Shown here in pieces: positions 1 to 11,933 of a stretch of DNA of 64,000 bases. The notes under the pieces were generated by a model. That model was given only the letters and a program-made list of their open reading frames with translations. It ran no database searches and was not told the origin of the DNA. Origin of the DNA: Lepas anatifera (lineage: Eukaryota > Arthropoda > Thecostraca > Lepadidae). Location of the stretch: contig JAOTON010001261.1 of assembly GCA_034440635.1 (NCBI GenBank), forward strand, positions 496,001-560,000. Reading direction: 5' to 3'. Made by a program: the position numbers and the translations under genes. Position 1 is the stretch's first letter, and the number at the start of each line of letters is the position of its first letter.

Positions 1-696
1 GGAACCGCTGCCACTACTCCGCTACCGGTTTGGAACTGAGAAGTGGCGGAGTTCTGGAGTAAAGTAGTGGAGTAAAGTAGTGGAGTGCCCGCCTTTGATA
101 AAACATGTTTCATAGACAATCATATGTATTCAAATGTAGCCGATACATCTGATATCTGTCTGTGTATAAAACAATGTCTAGAAAGATTCACCCCTACTTT
201 GTTGTGTAAATCCCAAGAAGTTCTGTTGTCCTTGGACGGATCCCGGTCTGTTCCGGTTGCAATAAAGACCGAGACTACAGTCATCCCTCCGACCGGCCGG
301 CGGAGAATCCAATCTCATTAAACGGCGGCGGGAGATCTCCAATACAACTGGGACTCCCGCGGAATGTTTAACAACGATTTCAAACAAAGAGTAGCGCCCG
401 TGAAGTTAAATCGTCGGCGTTAAATCGCTGGTTGGCGATAAGGCGCTAGGTACGAGAAAGCTCGTCCGTCCACTCCATCTAAAATTGATCAGTTTCGAAA
501 TTGTGTGGGCGATATCAAGGCACTTCCCCATTTGAGCGCTTCAGTATTTGTTAATTTCACGAAAAGAAGCGTTAGATAATGATTTTGCACCTCTGAGTGA
601 AATAAGAGTGCCTGTAGCTTTCTGTGGAAACCCATAGCTTTAAAATGTCTGGCCGTAAGTTCCCTCCCGTGTGGAATGACCCAGCTAAGGGCCCCC

Positions 697-865
<169 letters not shown>

Positions 866-1236
866 GTTGTGCTCCAGGAGAAATAAGCTAGTTCGTTTTT
901 CAGACCAATGACATTTTTCCATTCTCCTCTCGGTACAGAATGCAGCGCTGCGTAGTGTCTGTCTCACGTTCCGGTACCAGTATCCGGAAAATAAATTCCG
1001 TCTGTCCATTATTGACGCGAATTATTCGCCATGAGGGATTTCAAACTATCCTACCGAGCGTCCAAGTTTGAAGACACCTGTCAGATCTAACTTATCTCCC
1101 CACCAAAGTTTGCCGTTAGAGATACCCTGAACTTAGCGCATCGTCACAAGTTTGATAGGATTTTTCGAAGATGGAGTGATCCCGTGGGAGCGCTAAAATT
1201 ATCCCCATCAGGGAAGACAGGTGCGATACTAAACAT

Positions 1237-1286
1237 GGGTGTCGTATGACTCTTGGGTGTCGTGCAACTCTTGGGCGTCATATGAC
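1237..1286. repeat. 18-bp tandem repeat, about three units
   Basis: Three tandem units of about 18 bp, each starting GGGYGTC and differing at a few bases. A minor minisatellite inside the inferred PKG intron. Confidence 0.6.
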
Positions 1287-1734
1287 GCCGCCCTGCAGCG
1301 CCCAATCACCCCTCCCCTCCACCGTGTATATTGTGAACATACTGCACGTTTATGCCTGGATTATTATTGGTTCAAAACATTTCCAGAGCTGGAAAGGTTT
1401 CATTAAAGCTCTAGTACTCATTTATAGTAGCTCAGCTCTAGTTTCATTCTAGCTCTAGTACTGCGGACTTGCAGCTTTCTGAGATGTTGGTACCGCAGGC
1501 CCCTGGCAGTCGGTGCGTCGTTGCGCTGGGGGCAGATATGTTGTCAGTGTCGGGGGCTATTGGTGTATTCTGCCTTCATTAAGCTGTTTCTGGGGGGTCA
1601 GAGGGGCTGAAGCAATCCCGTGCCGGTAATTCCGGAGGTGGACCAGCGCGTGTTCATTTTTTAATCAGCGTGCCGGAAACTGTAAAAGTTGGGCGACACT
1701 GGCTATTGCCTCTGGTTACTGAGTTCGCCCTCGT

Positions 1735-1842
1735 CCAAGGCAGAGGTCAGAAAATCCCCGATCCTGCCAACATAGTTGGAGAAAATATCTGTGAACTGGC
1801 CACTAAATAATATGCAAACTGAGACTGGTAGTCAATGCAGTG
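1735..1842 (-). other. Diverged repeat copy with frame-preserving similarity to 20496-20600
   Basis: On the minus strand this reads QFTDIFSNYVGRIGDFLTSA in the frame that matches WFPEIFANFVGKNGVFLTSA at 20496-20600. The two DNA segments are roughly 70 percent alike by eye. No family was recognised. It may be a coding remnant of a mobile element or a duplicated exon. Confidence 0.4.
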
Positions 1843-2691
1843 CTTAGAAGCCCCAGATACATGCGACAAACAGGTATATTACATCGTTCTGTGGATTTAG
1901 GATAATCATTCTTAAGTCGGATCTCTCTCGAAAATAATAGAAAAACCTTTTTCGTTCGGGGAAAGTTTTCGAATCGAGTAACAGTTGGTCTCCTTTGGCA
2001 AAAATATGATATTTTTTCTGATCTGTGGTTTTAGTGCTCAGCTGCTGGCGCTGATTAAGCTTAATCACGTGTTTGTGCTAGACGCTGGACTTGAGTGGTG
2101 GGTTTGAACGGGCCGAGGGGGAAATGACTCAAGTCTTAAGAGCACATTGTTGAAAAGCCCTACAGGTTTGGGCATGGCGGAAATATATCATCTGCTCTGA
2201 TGCGTATTATAAAATATTGCTCGTTGACTGCGCAGGAAAATTATCAGTCAGAGGGGGGTTCTCAAATTGACAGAGGAGTCCATGTCTCGTTTGCTTTGAC
2301 GCATATGATAAAATGTCCATGGGTCTGCACAGGAAAATTACGAATAATAAGAATGCCGTGCCGTGGAATAAGAATGCCGTGGAATTTATTGTCGACCTTT
2401 GACCGGAGGTAGGGACGATCACGCTGGTGACAGACCCGAGACCAAACTCACCTCCGTGTTGCAATCTAAGTCCCATAACTCACCCCAAACCCCGACGGTG
2501 AGACATGAACATGGCGCGTCCGTTGGCGTGTTGACGTTCGATCCATTGTATATAAATATGCAATCTGAAGGGATTGGAGTTTCGGGGATATATTTATACC
2601 TTAAGTGGGGTCAACCAGAAATTCCTTCATAGATTCTCCTGTTGAAACTCGAAGTTGCGGTTCGATTTCTCATCAGCTAATAGTAAACGAC

Positions 2692-3720
2692 TTAACCCGC
2701 ACCCTACCGGGGGTCCGGCTCCACCTTGGCCCCACCGGGGGTCATCGATGGCCCCTTCTAACTCCGAAAATATGGGAGATCGCGCAAATCTGCAAAGTTC
2801 ATTAGAAAGCTTGCGTGAATTCAGTAAGAAACTAATTCGTATGTTTAAGCGCTCAGGTCAATGGTATGACCTCCAGAGGTCAAGTTAGTTCACGATAGGC
2901 TATTTTCACTAAAATATGCAATGCTTAAGAAAACTGGGCATAACTCTTATGCCATTAGAGCTATTGAGATTTGGTTAAGTACATTTGATAGTAAAATGCC
3001 AGACCTTTTTCCGCTATGTGGAACGTATTGACCTCCCGCCAGTGGTTTAACCTCCAGAGGTCACCTCGTGACCTAATATGACCTGATGTCACGAAAGGTA
3101 AAAAAGTGGCCTTGCCTTATATCAAATGAAAGCCAATGACAAGAAAAACACGATGATGTTTGATTCATTGCTCTAGCTTAATCAGGTCAAAAGTTATTGT
3201 GAAAATACTGTTTTTGACCCTGGTGACCTTGGATGACCTCGGAATGGTCAAAGGGTAAAAATGGCCCCTGGGATCCGTAAAAGGGTGTCCAAACACGCTT
3301 TTCTGAGCATGCTGAACATTTGCAATCATTTTTTTATTTTTGCATCATAAGACAGCTTTTCCCATGCTTTTTCAATGGGAGAGGTCACCTCGTGACCTGA
3401 CCTCAGGTCACGAAATCGAAAAATCCCGGATATAAACCTTTTAGACCCTTGAGGGGTCATGAAGTGTAGGAAGTTTCAAATTGATTGACTTTGAAATGTA
3501 GCTCTTATAGAGCTCAAAATTTGAAGTGAGGTGACCTTGGTTGACCTCGCCTGGTGACCTGACCTTGGGTGACCCAGGTTGAAAAATTTCAGGAATGGTG
3601 AAAGAATGATGCAGTGAGAGATAGAGACATCAACCGCGGTGCTGCGTCTCGTCGTTTTTCTGCTATCCCGAAAAAACCTTAGGGGGCACATCGATGGCTC
3701 CCCGGTGGGGTGAGAGTTAA
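2692..3720. mobile_element. TTAA-flanked, GGTCA-rich MITE (family TTAA-3, copy A)
   Basis: Both ends carry TTAA (2692-2695 and 3717-3720) and GC-rich inverted ends with an ATCGATGGCYCC block just inside. The interior is packed with TGACCT/AGGTCA motifs, including the palindrome-like TGACCTCCAGAGGTCA near 2868. It is about 1.02 kb and has no transposase frame, so it is non-autonomous. The TTAA target points to the piggyBac superfamily by general knowledge; the family name is inference. It is an inverted partner of the copy at 11934-12939. Confidence 0.75.
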
Positions 3721-3842
3721 ACGTCTGCAAAAACAACAGTGGAAAGTTGAAACACTGACCAGCCTATTCGAATGGTATAGGCGACCGTCCACCATGTCTC
3801 CATTTCTCAAGGGTGGATCCGGGGGCTCTAATCCTCCTCCCC

Positions 3843-3920
3843 CGCGGTGATGCCAGGCTCAGCGGTAGAACAACTAACTTCTGAACCATAGGTCCCAGGT
3901 TCAAGTCCCGGCAGAACCTC
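3843..3920 (+). repeat. tRNA-like segment, probable SINE head or tRNA pseudogene
   Basis: The segment has an A-box-like GGCTCAGCGGTAGAAC and a near-perfect B-box GGTTCAAGTCC at tRNA-like spacing, with a TTCTGAA anticodon-loop-like stretch between them. The acceptor ends do not pair convincingly, so it is not called a functional tRNA. Confidence 0.5.
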
Positions 3921-4808
3921 TGAATAAGTCGATCTGATCCCCAAATCCCTCCTAACAAGGTGTCAGTCGGCGATGCCGTATGACCTAGGCAGTTGGTGCT
4001 TCGTCAAACCCAAGCAATTATTAATCCCTTCTTCCCGAAACGACCATCTTACCAAATTTGTGCCGATTTTGACCGATTTTCCCCAAGAAGCATATTGGTC
4101 ATAATTCCCTGGGCAACGATCCGCCCGTGTCATTTATACAAAGGCTTCCGGAACTTCTGCCTGGGCGGCTGCAGATTTCCTCTCGTCTGCAACCGGGGAC
4201 TAGCCGTAATTTTCCGGCTTCCCTGGTGCTATCTCGGGCGTCCCCGAGTGTACTTAGGAAATCCCGTATCACCTGGCATCCCATCTGACTACGTAATGTG
4301 ATCGCCACGGAAGCCACGGCGCCCGGCTGCTCGACCAACCAGAGATCAGACAAATCCTGCCGCAATATCCTGGCATCAGGTGCAAAGGCGGATCGAGGGA
4401 GGGGAGGCAGACGCGCGCACCCGATCGATCAAAGGTACCCCCTAACCGAGACGGGTAACCTTCAATCGTCTCTGGGCCCCTTAGCGTAGGCCGATCCAGA
4501 ACTTCCGATTGGGGGACCATCCGGACCAGGGGGCGTCACTTTTGTGCTGGAAATTGTATCAGGTGAGCGTCTAGTCCTATCGCGGGGACGCCGATACTCC
4601 TATCCTAGTGGAAGCAATATTGCAGGGGGAGTCGTCTCTCAGGATCTCCGTGGGTTGATCGTGGGGACAAGTACCCCCCCCCCAATCTGCCTAATCCTCT
4701 GAAAATTAATTTCTCAGCATGTAGGTGCCGAGTACCCGACACCTTCGAATTTATCCTCCCTCCGAAAAGACTCGCCCCTCCATAATCATAGATCCAACTA
4801 TGGACTCG

Positions 4809-4985
4809 CGGGGGTGTGGTAGTGTAATGGTTAGAACATTCGCTTTCCACGCAGCTGACCCGTGTGCAAGACCCGGCGGGTTCTTCGGCCAGGGAGTCAT
4901 TTGACTCACTGGAATCCTTCCAAAAAGGAAGGAGTTGGCGGCGCCCTATAACCCGGGTGTTCTTAAGCGAAACAAACACTAAGGC
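4809..4985 (+). repeat. tRNA-derived SINE-like element
   Basis: The 5' part (about 4809-4881) resembles a tRNA-Gly/Glu head: GTAATGGTTAGAAC as A-box, a CTTTCCACG anticodon loop, and a degenerate B-box (GTGCAAGACCC). An unrelated body follows, ending in TTCTTAAGCGAAACAAAC. The degenerate B-box and the attached body favour a SINE copy over a tRNA gene. Confidence 0.55.
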
Positions 4986-5352
4986 TTCTCAGGGGATGCA
5001 AAGATGGCAGGGGGCCTATCTTCATAACATTATCTGAATGTTTGGATCTGAATGCTGTTTGGGCGCATTCGTTTTCAAAACAGCATTTTCGAAAATATTC
5101 AGCATTTATCAATTTCTGAGACTCGGTCTGAAAAGTAGTCACCCACTATACCCAGAATAACACATTTGTTCAGGTGAGCTCTGCGCCCCTGCACCACAAG
5201 AAGAGATATACTTGAAGTTCAAAGGGCTTTGCAATTGAATTAATATATGTATGACACAACTCAAATATTTTAGATGTCTAAGTATTGCTTTAACACATGA
5301 ATTAGAAGCTAGAGGGGTTTTTGTAATTGTCGTCTTTGAATAAACGTGACAA

Positions 5353-5353
<1 letters not shown>

Positions 5354-5381
<28 letters not shown>
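5354..5381. repeat. (TA)n microsatellite
   Basis: A pure TA run of 28 bp in the inferred PKG intron. Confidence 0.95.
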
Positions 5382-5383
<2 letters not shown>

Positions 5384-5996
5384 AGTTGCCCCCAAGGTGC
5401 GTGGGGAACTGTCTGGGCCTGTTCGTGGTGGCGCTAGTTTCGACCTTTGGCGGCGCCCCCGCGACTGCGAATGGCTGTTGGGTATGGTGGCGCTGGTTGT
5501 TATGTGTTAACCTGGAGTCAGCTGACAGGCCCAGAGATTTCTGGCACTTATTTAACCGCGCAAATCAGTGTGCCGTCTGAGACCTATGTTTCTTACCACA
5601 CTGTTCTCACCTCCGACATGATATTACTGTTGTCCATCAGATGGCACTGTACGAAATATCTGTCTATTCTTTTTTGGTCGTTCAGTTTTTGGATATGATT
5701 AAACTTGTCTCATTTTAGTTGAATTTTCTGGTATTTGGACCCCTGTGGCTCTTTTTTATCCAACGATTTTCAAAACCAGCTCGTGCACTTAACGCATGTG
5801 CCATTTTTGTCTATATTTACCCACACTTATGCACATGCATCGAGGTAATATAATAATTGCATGCTAACGTAATATATAATCACAACCCTCTGAATACCAG
5901 ACCTTGAGACACTGTCGCTAATTTCCCTCGCGCTGTGAGTCTGCTGAACGCTCGTTTTTTCGTGAGGAAACTGCAGCTGTTTGGTATACGTTTCAG

Positions 5997-6076
5997 GTGA
6001 TTCTGAACAAGGGTCACGACCGCGCCGTCGACTACTGGAGCTTGGGAGTTCTCATGTTCGAACTCTACACTGGAGC
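5997..6076 (+). CDS. PRKG: cGMP-dependent protein kinase, kinase-domain exon (subdomain IX)
   Basis: The exon encodes [20 protein letters not shown] followed by FELYTGA. This matches the PKG activation-segment continuation and subdomain IX, where the Asp of DYWSLG is the conserved structural residue. It is preceded by a tttcag acceptor and followed by a GTAAGT donor. The 80-nt exon leaves two bases of a split Ala codon that the next exon completes. PKG is a cytosolic or membrane-associated Ser/Thr kinase activated by cGMP. The cGMP-binding domains and the ATP-binding lobe must lie upstream of this window. PKG1 and PKG2 cannot be told apart from this piece. Confidence 0.95.
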
Positions 6077-8580
6077 GTAAGTATTGCTTCCCCGCGCTGG
6101 GCGGGGGCGGCTCAAGGCAAAATTTTTGGGTGGGAGGGGCACCCTAGATAAAATCGTAAAAAACAGTTTTCACAAATGAGCTCAAATCCGCCAGCAATGT
6201 ATTTCATTGGGACGCTTTGAGGGGAGGGTAGCGTTGTTGGACTGCCCCCTGGATCTACCCCTGGTACTGAGGCTGAAAGAGACAGCATGAAAACCTACAA
6301 TGTTTTAGTATTGTTAAAATTATGTTTAAGTGGCAGCGTTGGAATAACTAGAAGCCTATGCTGACTATTCCGAAAGCCAAGTAAACCCAGGCTCGCCCAA
6401 AGCATACATGTGCCGCTGGAGAAACTTTGCTGGCGCTGTACCCGGAACTATTCGGTCTATGAGCGTGTTCAGTTTGCACACGATATCATTTATTCGCCTA
6501 ATTAAACCGTGACCAAACTTGGGGTTATGAAAGCTGGTGCCAGATGCTTGCCCTTAACCGTGAAGGGTACCGGTGCGGTGTCTAAATTAAGCTGTCAGAG
6601 CCAGCGTTTACATCAAAGCCGTTCGGACGCGCTGGCAGGCTTGAACACGACAGATGTTACTATTAGTTTTTACAGTCCGATTCTGAGTTGAGCCCAAATA
6701 TCTCAGGGCTTGGACACACTGCAACAGTGTTTGTTGTGTCTTTTATGATAAGCTGGATCATTCCCCCTCCTTAAAAGATCATGCCGTTAAAAAAGGCAGA
6801 TCACCCTTTTACTCTTACTGATCAAAGGTCTCCTCGATCGGTATCCTTGATGATCCCCGTCGGGTTTTTGAGACTGATTTATCGTCCCGGATTGTATCCG
6901 ATTTGGCGAAAAAAATTCTCAATTTTGGGATGACTTGTTTGCAGTCTAGAATCCAAGATATCATGTGGCGGGGAGGGAAGGGGGGCTTGACCTCCCTTGC
7001 TTGCGACTTGCTTAATTTCTAAAACACTGGCTTCGACTTTCAATTTCTACTTTTGCAGTCCTTTCATTTTATTTTTTATATATTTTGTCCAAGTTTTTGC
7101 AGTGTCTATAAGGGAATGTTTTAATACAACTTTAAGCAACGTGACTACCCTTACACGTGTATGGTGGGAATAATTCTGAGGAATGTGAAATGAACTTCAA
7201 TTCAGGTCATACTTCAGTCTCTATTGATGCAACCACCAATATCCGTCTTGAATCTTGCCTTTCTGTGTTTAATGGTCTCGTGTCTAGAACGCAGAAGCGC
7301 TCCCGTCACAAAAACTGTTTCAGCAGTGCGGCTTAAAGCCATACAAACCTACGCACATTCAAACTTAGCTCCCTGATGAACACGTTTGGTTAAGGAGGAC
7401 AGTTGATGCGTCAGGGGACCCACATTGTTTCCTGCTGAGTTTGAGCTGACGTCACTCTTTCTTGAATGTTAGAAACTCTCACTCGTGTGCGTTGTGGCCT
7501 GTTGCCGTTCGGTCTTTGAATCAGGATGAAAACGCGGTATCCATTTATATGAATGCAATGCTTAGAATTTACGTGAGCAGGTATCTGCTGAAACCACATG
7601 TCAGGATGTTGGCATCTGCTGCCTCGCTTAGATATCTCAAGTTTTCTCCCAAGTACCCAAGATTACGACAGAATCTGGGTTTAAGGTGGTCAGACCTATT
7701 CTGTCACCCGATAAAATATAAACGCATGTTTAAATGTTTTCATTGAATTATATTGGCCTACATAAAACATGTCAGAATAAGTAACGTATTTCATAATCGA
7801 ACTAAGATAATAGAATTGTTCGAAATTGCAGGTGAATAGGGAGACTAAGATTTAAGAAATAGGACGTTATTGTTTTCCGACGATGCGTCGCGATGTACCC
7901 TCTAGGGACGGTAGCTAAGATACTGACGGTCCCTTTTTGTGTTTTGAGTGAAGGTGTCTCCGAACAGACACGGTAAATGTTTATGCATCACAGTTTTATA
8001 TCGCAGTCCACGAAAAATAAAGATTTCACTACGTTTTCAAATTGGTAAGTTGAGATGACATTTCCGTCAATATCAGGCCTGAGCTACCGCAGTTTTTTTA
8101 TCGCTAAGCAGCCAAATTCCCAACTCTGGTCAACTTAAGGGGTGGGCTGATGCCCACAGACACGTTACAGGTATGGGTAGAGAAAGAGAGCCGCCCCGTT
8201 GCTCAGAAAGTCGCGCAGGGGCAGTGAACTGGTGAAGCTTGAGATCGATTCCTCTGAGAAGTTCCGGTGTGCAATATTTGTGCGACGTAGGTCGGCTGGC
8301 AACTGAGTAGTGAGAGGGTTACCTGAACGGGGCAGTGGGCTCTGTGTTTTGTGGAACGTTTAATCCTTCTAAATGAACTCGTTGTTGTAGGCATGAAATA
8401 TACGTACCTCATTTGGACTAAATATTTTCGTTCATGTTGTGGTTTGTGTGGTTTCTCCATCGCTGACCTCGGTGTGGCACCGTTTCCCATGGTGTCGTTG
8501 GTGACCCTGAAACACTGCACGTCCATGTGAGAGCACATCAATTTGATTTAGTTTTGACACGACTATCGCCGTGTGTACAG
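6077..8580 (+). other. PKG intron
   Basis: A 2.5-kb intron between two confident PKG exons, with a GTAAGT donor and a tgtacag acceptor. Near 6097-6262 there is a GC-rich segment ending CCCCTGGATCTACCCCTG that resembles the end of a hAT MITE, but no clean duplication was found. Nothing else was recognised. Confidence 0.85.
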
Positions 8581-8726
8581 GCCGCCCTTCACCGCCTCCG
8601 ACCCCATGAAGACGTACAACATCATCCTCAAGGGGATTGAGATCATCGACTTCCCAAGGCACATTCCACGGGCCGGGGAGCAGCTGATCAAACGACTGTG
8701 CCGAGATATACCCACCGAGAGACTGG
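8581..8726 (+). CDS. PRKG: cGMP-dependent protein kinase, kinase-domain exon (subdomains X-XI)
   Basis: The exon completes the split Ala codon and encodes [18 protein letters not shown] and then [15 protein letters not shown]. The first is the PKG signature after subdomain IX. The second is the subdomain XI region with its conserved Arg. The length is 146 nt, flanked by tgtacag and GTAAGG, and it ends one base into a Gly codon. The sequence is intact with no odd residues. A purine-rich GA tract begins immediately after the donor. Confidence 0.96.
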
Positions 8727-8730
8727 GTAA

Positions 8731-8765
8731 GGAGAGAGAGAGAGAGGGAGAGAGAGAGAGAGAGG
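8731..8765 (+). repeat. GA-rich tract directly after a PKG splice donor
   Basis: An interrupted GA dinucleotide run that starts within a few bases of the GTAAGG donor ending the exon at 8726. Length variation here would change the sequence just downstream of the 5' splice site. Confidence 0.9.
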
Positions 8766-9235
8766 GAATAGGGTGAAGAGGGAAGCACAAAGTAGGGAGG
8801 ATTGCAAAGTGTGGAGAAAAATTGCAGGTTGAGAGGTGCCGGCGAACTGAAAAGGGAAAGATAGACGGATGAGGGGGCATGTATGAACAGAGGCATGATC
8901 TATTATGGGATGAGATATGTTGAAGTGTAACAAGCATTGTCTCCAGCCTTACCTTTACATAATTATCTTAAATCAGTTCTAGGTACCTGTAAATATTCAT
9001 TATAGAGAAAACACAATTTATTTTCTGTTTGGAATATTCTATTCCATCATTCGTGTTGTGGGCACAATAAGAGATTACCTACACTTACGTTGCTTTCGTT
9101 TCCTTTTCGTCTTCTAAATATATACTGATCAGATTTTGGTAAAGCATTTCAGTCATTATATGCTTTTACATTATATGCCCATTAACTCGCATTATTTACT
9201 ACTTTTTACAGCCCCTGTTTTACCTGATTTCCCTG

Positions 9236-9480
9236 TCGGGGATAAATGCACCCTCCCCTGTCGGAAGCCTCCCCTGTCGGAGAGGCCTCCCCTTTCGGAG
9301 CAGAGTGCACCCCCTGTCAGGGAGAGTGCACCACCCCTTCAGGGGAGAGTGCAACCTACCCTGTCGGGTGAGAGTGCACCCTCCCCTGTTGGAGGATGTT
9401 GCAACCTACCCTGTCGGGTGAGAGTAGCACCCTCCCCTGTTGGAGGATGTTGCACCCTCTCCTGCCAGGGGGTCTCTCAG
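9236..9480 (+). repeat. Degenerate intronic minisatellite (CCCTGTCGG / GAGAGTGCACC units)
   Basis: Repeated units built from CCCCTGTCGG and GAGAGTGCACC. A higher-order unit of about 51 bp, containing CCTGTTGGAGGATGTTGCA, occurs twice at the 3' end. It lies in the PKG intron (8727-9541), about 60 bp before the next acceptor. The open frame across it (9136-9492) is attributed to the repeat. Confidence 0.75.
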
Positions 9481-9541
9481 CGTACACTCTGAAGTGTTTC
9501 TCAGGAGATACTTCACCATGATCGCCTCTGTTCTGTTTCAG

Positions 9542-9648
9542 GGTACCAACGCAACGGGGTAGACGACATTCGGAAGCATAAATGGTTCCAGGGCTTCGAC
9601 TGGGAGGGTCTGCGGGCGCGCGCACTGGCTCCGCCCATCGTGCCCCAG
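9542..9648 (+). CDS. PRKG: cGMP-dependent protein kinase, exon for start of the AGC C-tail
   Basis: After a tttcag acceptor the exon encodes YQRNGVDDIRKHKWFQGFDW and EGLRARALAPPIVPQ. This is the end of the kinase C-lobe (HKWFQGFDW) and the start of the AGC-type C-tail with its PPIVP turn. The length is 107 nt. It uses two bases to complete a Gly codon and ends in phase 0 before GTGAGT. The sequence is intact and closely PKG-like. Confidence 0.96.
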
Positions 9649-10172
9649 GTGAGTTTCCTTGGACTGAGGCAGGAGAGACCACGTGGTGACTTCTGAGACC
9701 AACACTGGGGCACTCCTGCTATTTTCTCTTGAGCCCTCCAGATTATCCATCGGTGGTTTTCTTGAGACCGGCCCCCGGGGCCCCTCTTGGACCAACCCTC
9801 GGACTAGCCGAGATTAAACTGGGGGATACCGCTGAGACATATTTGTGTGCCCCTGAGACTCTCGGGGTCCTCCGATTAGGGCTCAGAGGCCCCGAAGGCT
9901 AACCCTTTGGCGCACCTGAACTGAATCCGGGGGCCTTAGAAAAAATCGGGGGCAATCCTAAATCTAACTATCATGGGTTCCCGAGATTACTGCTCCTGAT
10001 CCTTGAAAACCCTCCCAAATTGGTGGAGGTCTTATAAGGGTCTTATAAAGATGTCAATTAGTTTGTCGTTAAACCACAGTGACTATTGTTTCAGACGTTC
10101 TGAAACATTGCTCATGTGTGTAAGTGTAAATCTGTTCTTATAATGTCTGACCTTGCACACTTGTTTTGGCAG

Positions 10173-10268
10173 GTAAAGGGACCGACGGACGCCTCCAACT
10201 TCGACTGCTACACACGAGACCTGGAGACTCCTCCAGATGAGTTGAGTGGATGGGATGAGGATTTCTGA
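10173..10268 (+). CDS. PRKG: cGMP-dependent protein kinase, terminal coding exon
   Basis: After a ttggcag acceptor the exon encodes VKGPTDASNFDCYTRDLE and TPPDELSGWDEDF, then TGA. GPTDxSNFD and the terminal SGWDxDF are the conserved end of metazoan PKG, so this is the normal C-terminus. The exon is 31 codons plus stop. The same reading frame stays open beyond the TGA (see 10269-10742). Confidence 0.96.
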   Translation, partial: VKGPTDASNFDCYTRDLETPPDELSGWDEDF

Positions 10269-10742
10269 TGGACAGAAAGGCGGCCGGAGCTTCGGCCGCA
10301 AAGTGAGTGTAAAGATGGCAGCACAAGCGCCAATAAAGAGGGCAGTGCAGCAGTGGATGCTGTGAACCGTGGTAGCGCCACTGCCGGAGAGGCTACAGAT
10401 GAGCATCCTCTGATGGAGGACGTTGAAGCTAGTGCAGGTGTTCCGAGTGATAGACTGGCCAAGGGAGTGGATGATTCCATTCTGGCCGTAACAGGAGAAG
10501 ACAGCAAAGGTCTGTGCAGCCCAAATGTAGATGGAACCAGCTCTCAACCATCCATGGACGACGTCAATGCGCTAAGCGATGGAACGATATCCACCGACGA
10601 CTTGTTGGTCTCAATCTCCCTCGTTGGAGCCACAACAAGAGCTACAAACCCAGAGACAATCAGAGATGAGGCGCTAGAGGACAGCGTGAGTAGGGCTAGC
10701 TGTGATGTAAAAGATGATAGTGTAGTTGGAAAGTTGTGCTGA
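10269..10742 (+). other. In-frame open reading frame downstream of the PKG stop codon
   Basis: Directly after the PKG TGA (10266-10268) the same frame runs 157 codons without a stop and ends in TGA at 10740-10742. The predicted peptide is acidic and rich in Ser, Ala, Asp and Gly, with no recognised domain; it ends VGKLC. There is no ATG that clearly serves as a start. It could be a 3'UTR that happens to be open, a stop-readthrough extension, or part of an alternative isoform; a GTGAGT at 10303-10308 could act as a donor. The stop context is TGA-T, not the classic leaky TGA-CTA. Confidence 0.45.
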
Positions 10743-10774
10743 AAAAGGATTTAAGCGAATATTCAAAGTCTGTC

Positions 10775-10780
10775 AATAAA
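10775..10780 (+). promoter_or_regulatory. Polyadenylation signal AATAAA, probable PKG 3' end
   Basis: A canonical AATAAA lies 33 bases after the second in-frame stop. An earlier AATAAA-containing stretch occurs near 10332, inside the downstream open frame. If 10775 is used, the open frame fills almost the whole 3'UTR. Confidence 0.6.
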
Positions 10781-11930
10781 TTATCATTATCGGCGCAGGA
10801 AGACTTCGTGCTTTAAAACTGGCGAGGGAGGGGGAGGGGCGGAGCGTAATTATGCGTGATTTTAGGAATATTTGGGTATTGAACAGAGGTTTTCAAAATT
10901 ATGTGAATTTATCTGAACGGCAGGCGTTTATAGTGTCAGATACGTGTTGTCGCGTTTGCTGTAGTGTATGCTGGGAAAGAATTAATACATCACTATGATA
11001 ATCATTTTATGAACGCATTGTCTAATGTGCGATAACTTGAAACACAGTGACAAGTCTGTGGTAAATGTTACTGGCTCGAACGTGCGAATGGGTTTATGAT
11101 ACCAAAGAAAATGCCTGAGCCTAGATGTGTGATTGATATGTTAATTTTCTATCGCTCCCTCCGTAACACGGTGCATTGTGGAGGGAATAAGTTGCATGTG
11201 CTAATGACGATGGCAACTCACAAACATTGAATGCTGCCCAGCATTAGTGAAGTAGAATTATTCAATCTGCACTGAGCATGTGGCGGCGTTTGTGTCCAGC
11301 TCGCTTCGAAGAATCGTCGTGACCTATATCAGCTATCTGGCCCAGCGGTGAACTGTTTCTTTTTTAGCTTTATGATATGTCTGCCTGAGTTTGTACTGCC
11401 AGATCGCGGCGGCTAGCACCGCCTTCTTCTGTTCGAGCAGAGATGTGAGGTTATTTGCTGTATGTCCATCTTCTCACAACTACCACTGTTCAAGAGTTGC
11501 AGATGTGCTTGTTTTGTCTACACTCATTGACGCATACATTTATTATTGATAATGTTTCATGTGCAAATCAATTAATGATGTGCGCAAGCTATTCAGTATC
11601 GTGGTAACAAGGCGGATATAAAGCATATTAAATTGTGTTACTGATGTCTTGCGAATGCTGTCCCAAATGGGTAATTTGACCCAATCCCTAGTTTTAAATA
11701 TATCTCAAAATCTACGAAGGCTGGTGATATGTTTACCTATGTGTTGGCAGAAAATAGTGATTCCACATTTGTAAAAGAATCACAGAATGAACTTTTGAAT
11801 ATTTTTGTCGGTCGGTTCCAAAAGGCTGATGCATATTTATCATCCGTGAGTTGATAACCTTTCTTTGCAGTAAACACTAACCTTCGCCCCAATGGCCCTC
11901 CAATCCAATTTCATCGCAGTGGGGGAGGGA
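10781..11930. other. Intergenic stretch without recognised features
   Basis: About 1.1 kb after the putative PKG polyadenylation signal. I saw no open frame, exon or repeat here that I can name. Confidence 0.5.
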
Positions 11931-11933
11931 GGT

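Noticed and set aside
10083..10547. 154-codon minus-strand open frame opposite the PKG last exon
   Set aside because: It is antisense to confident PKG coding sequence and shows no domain.
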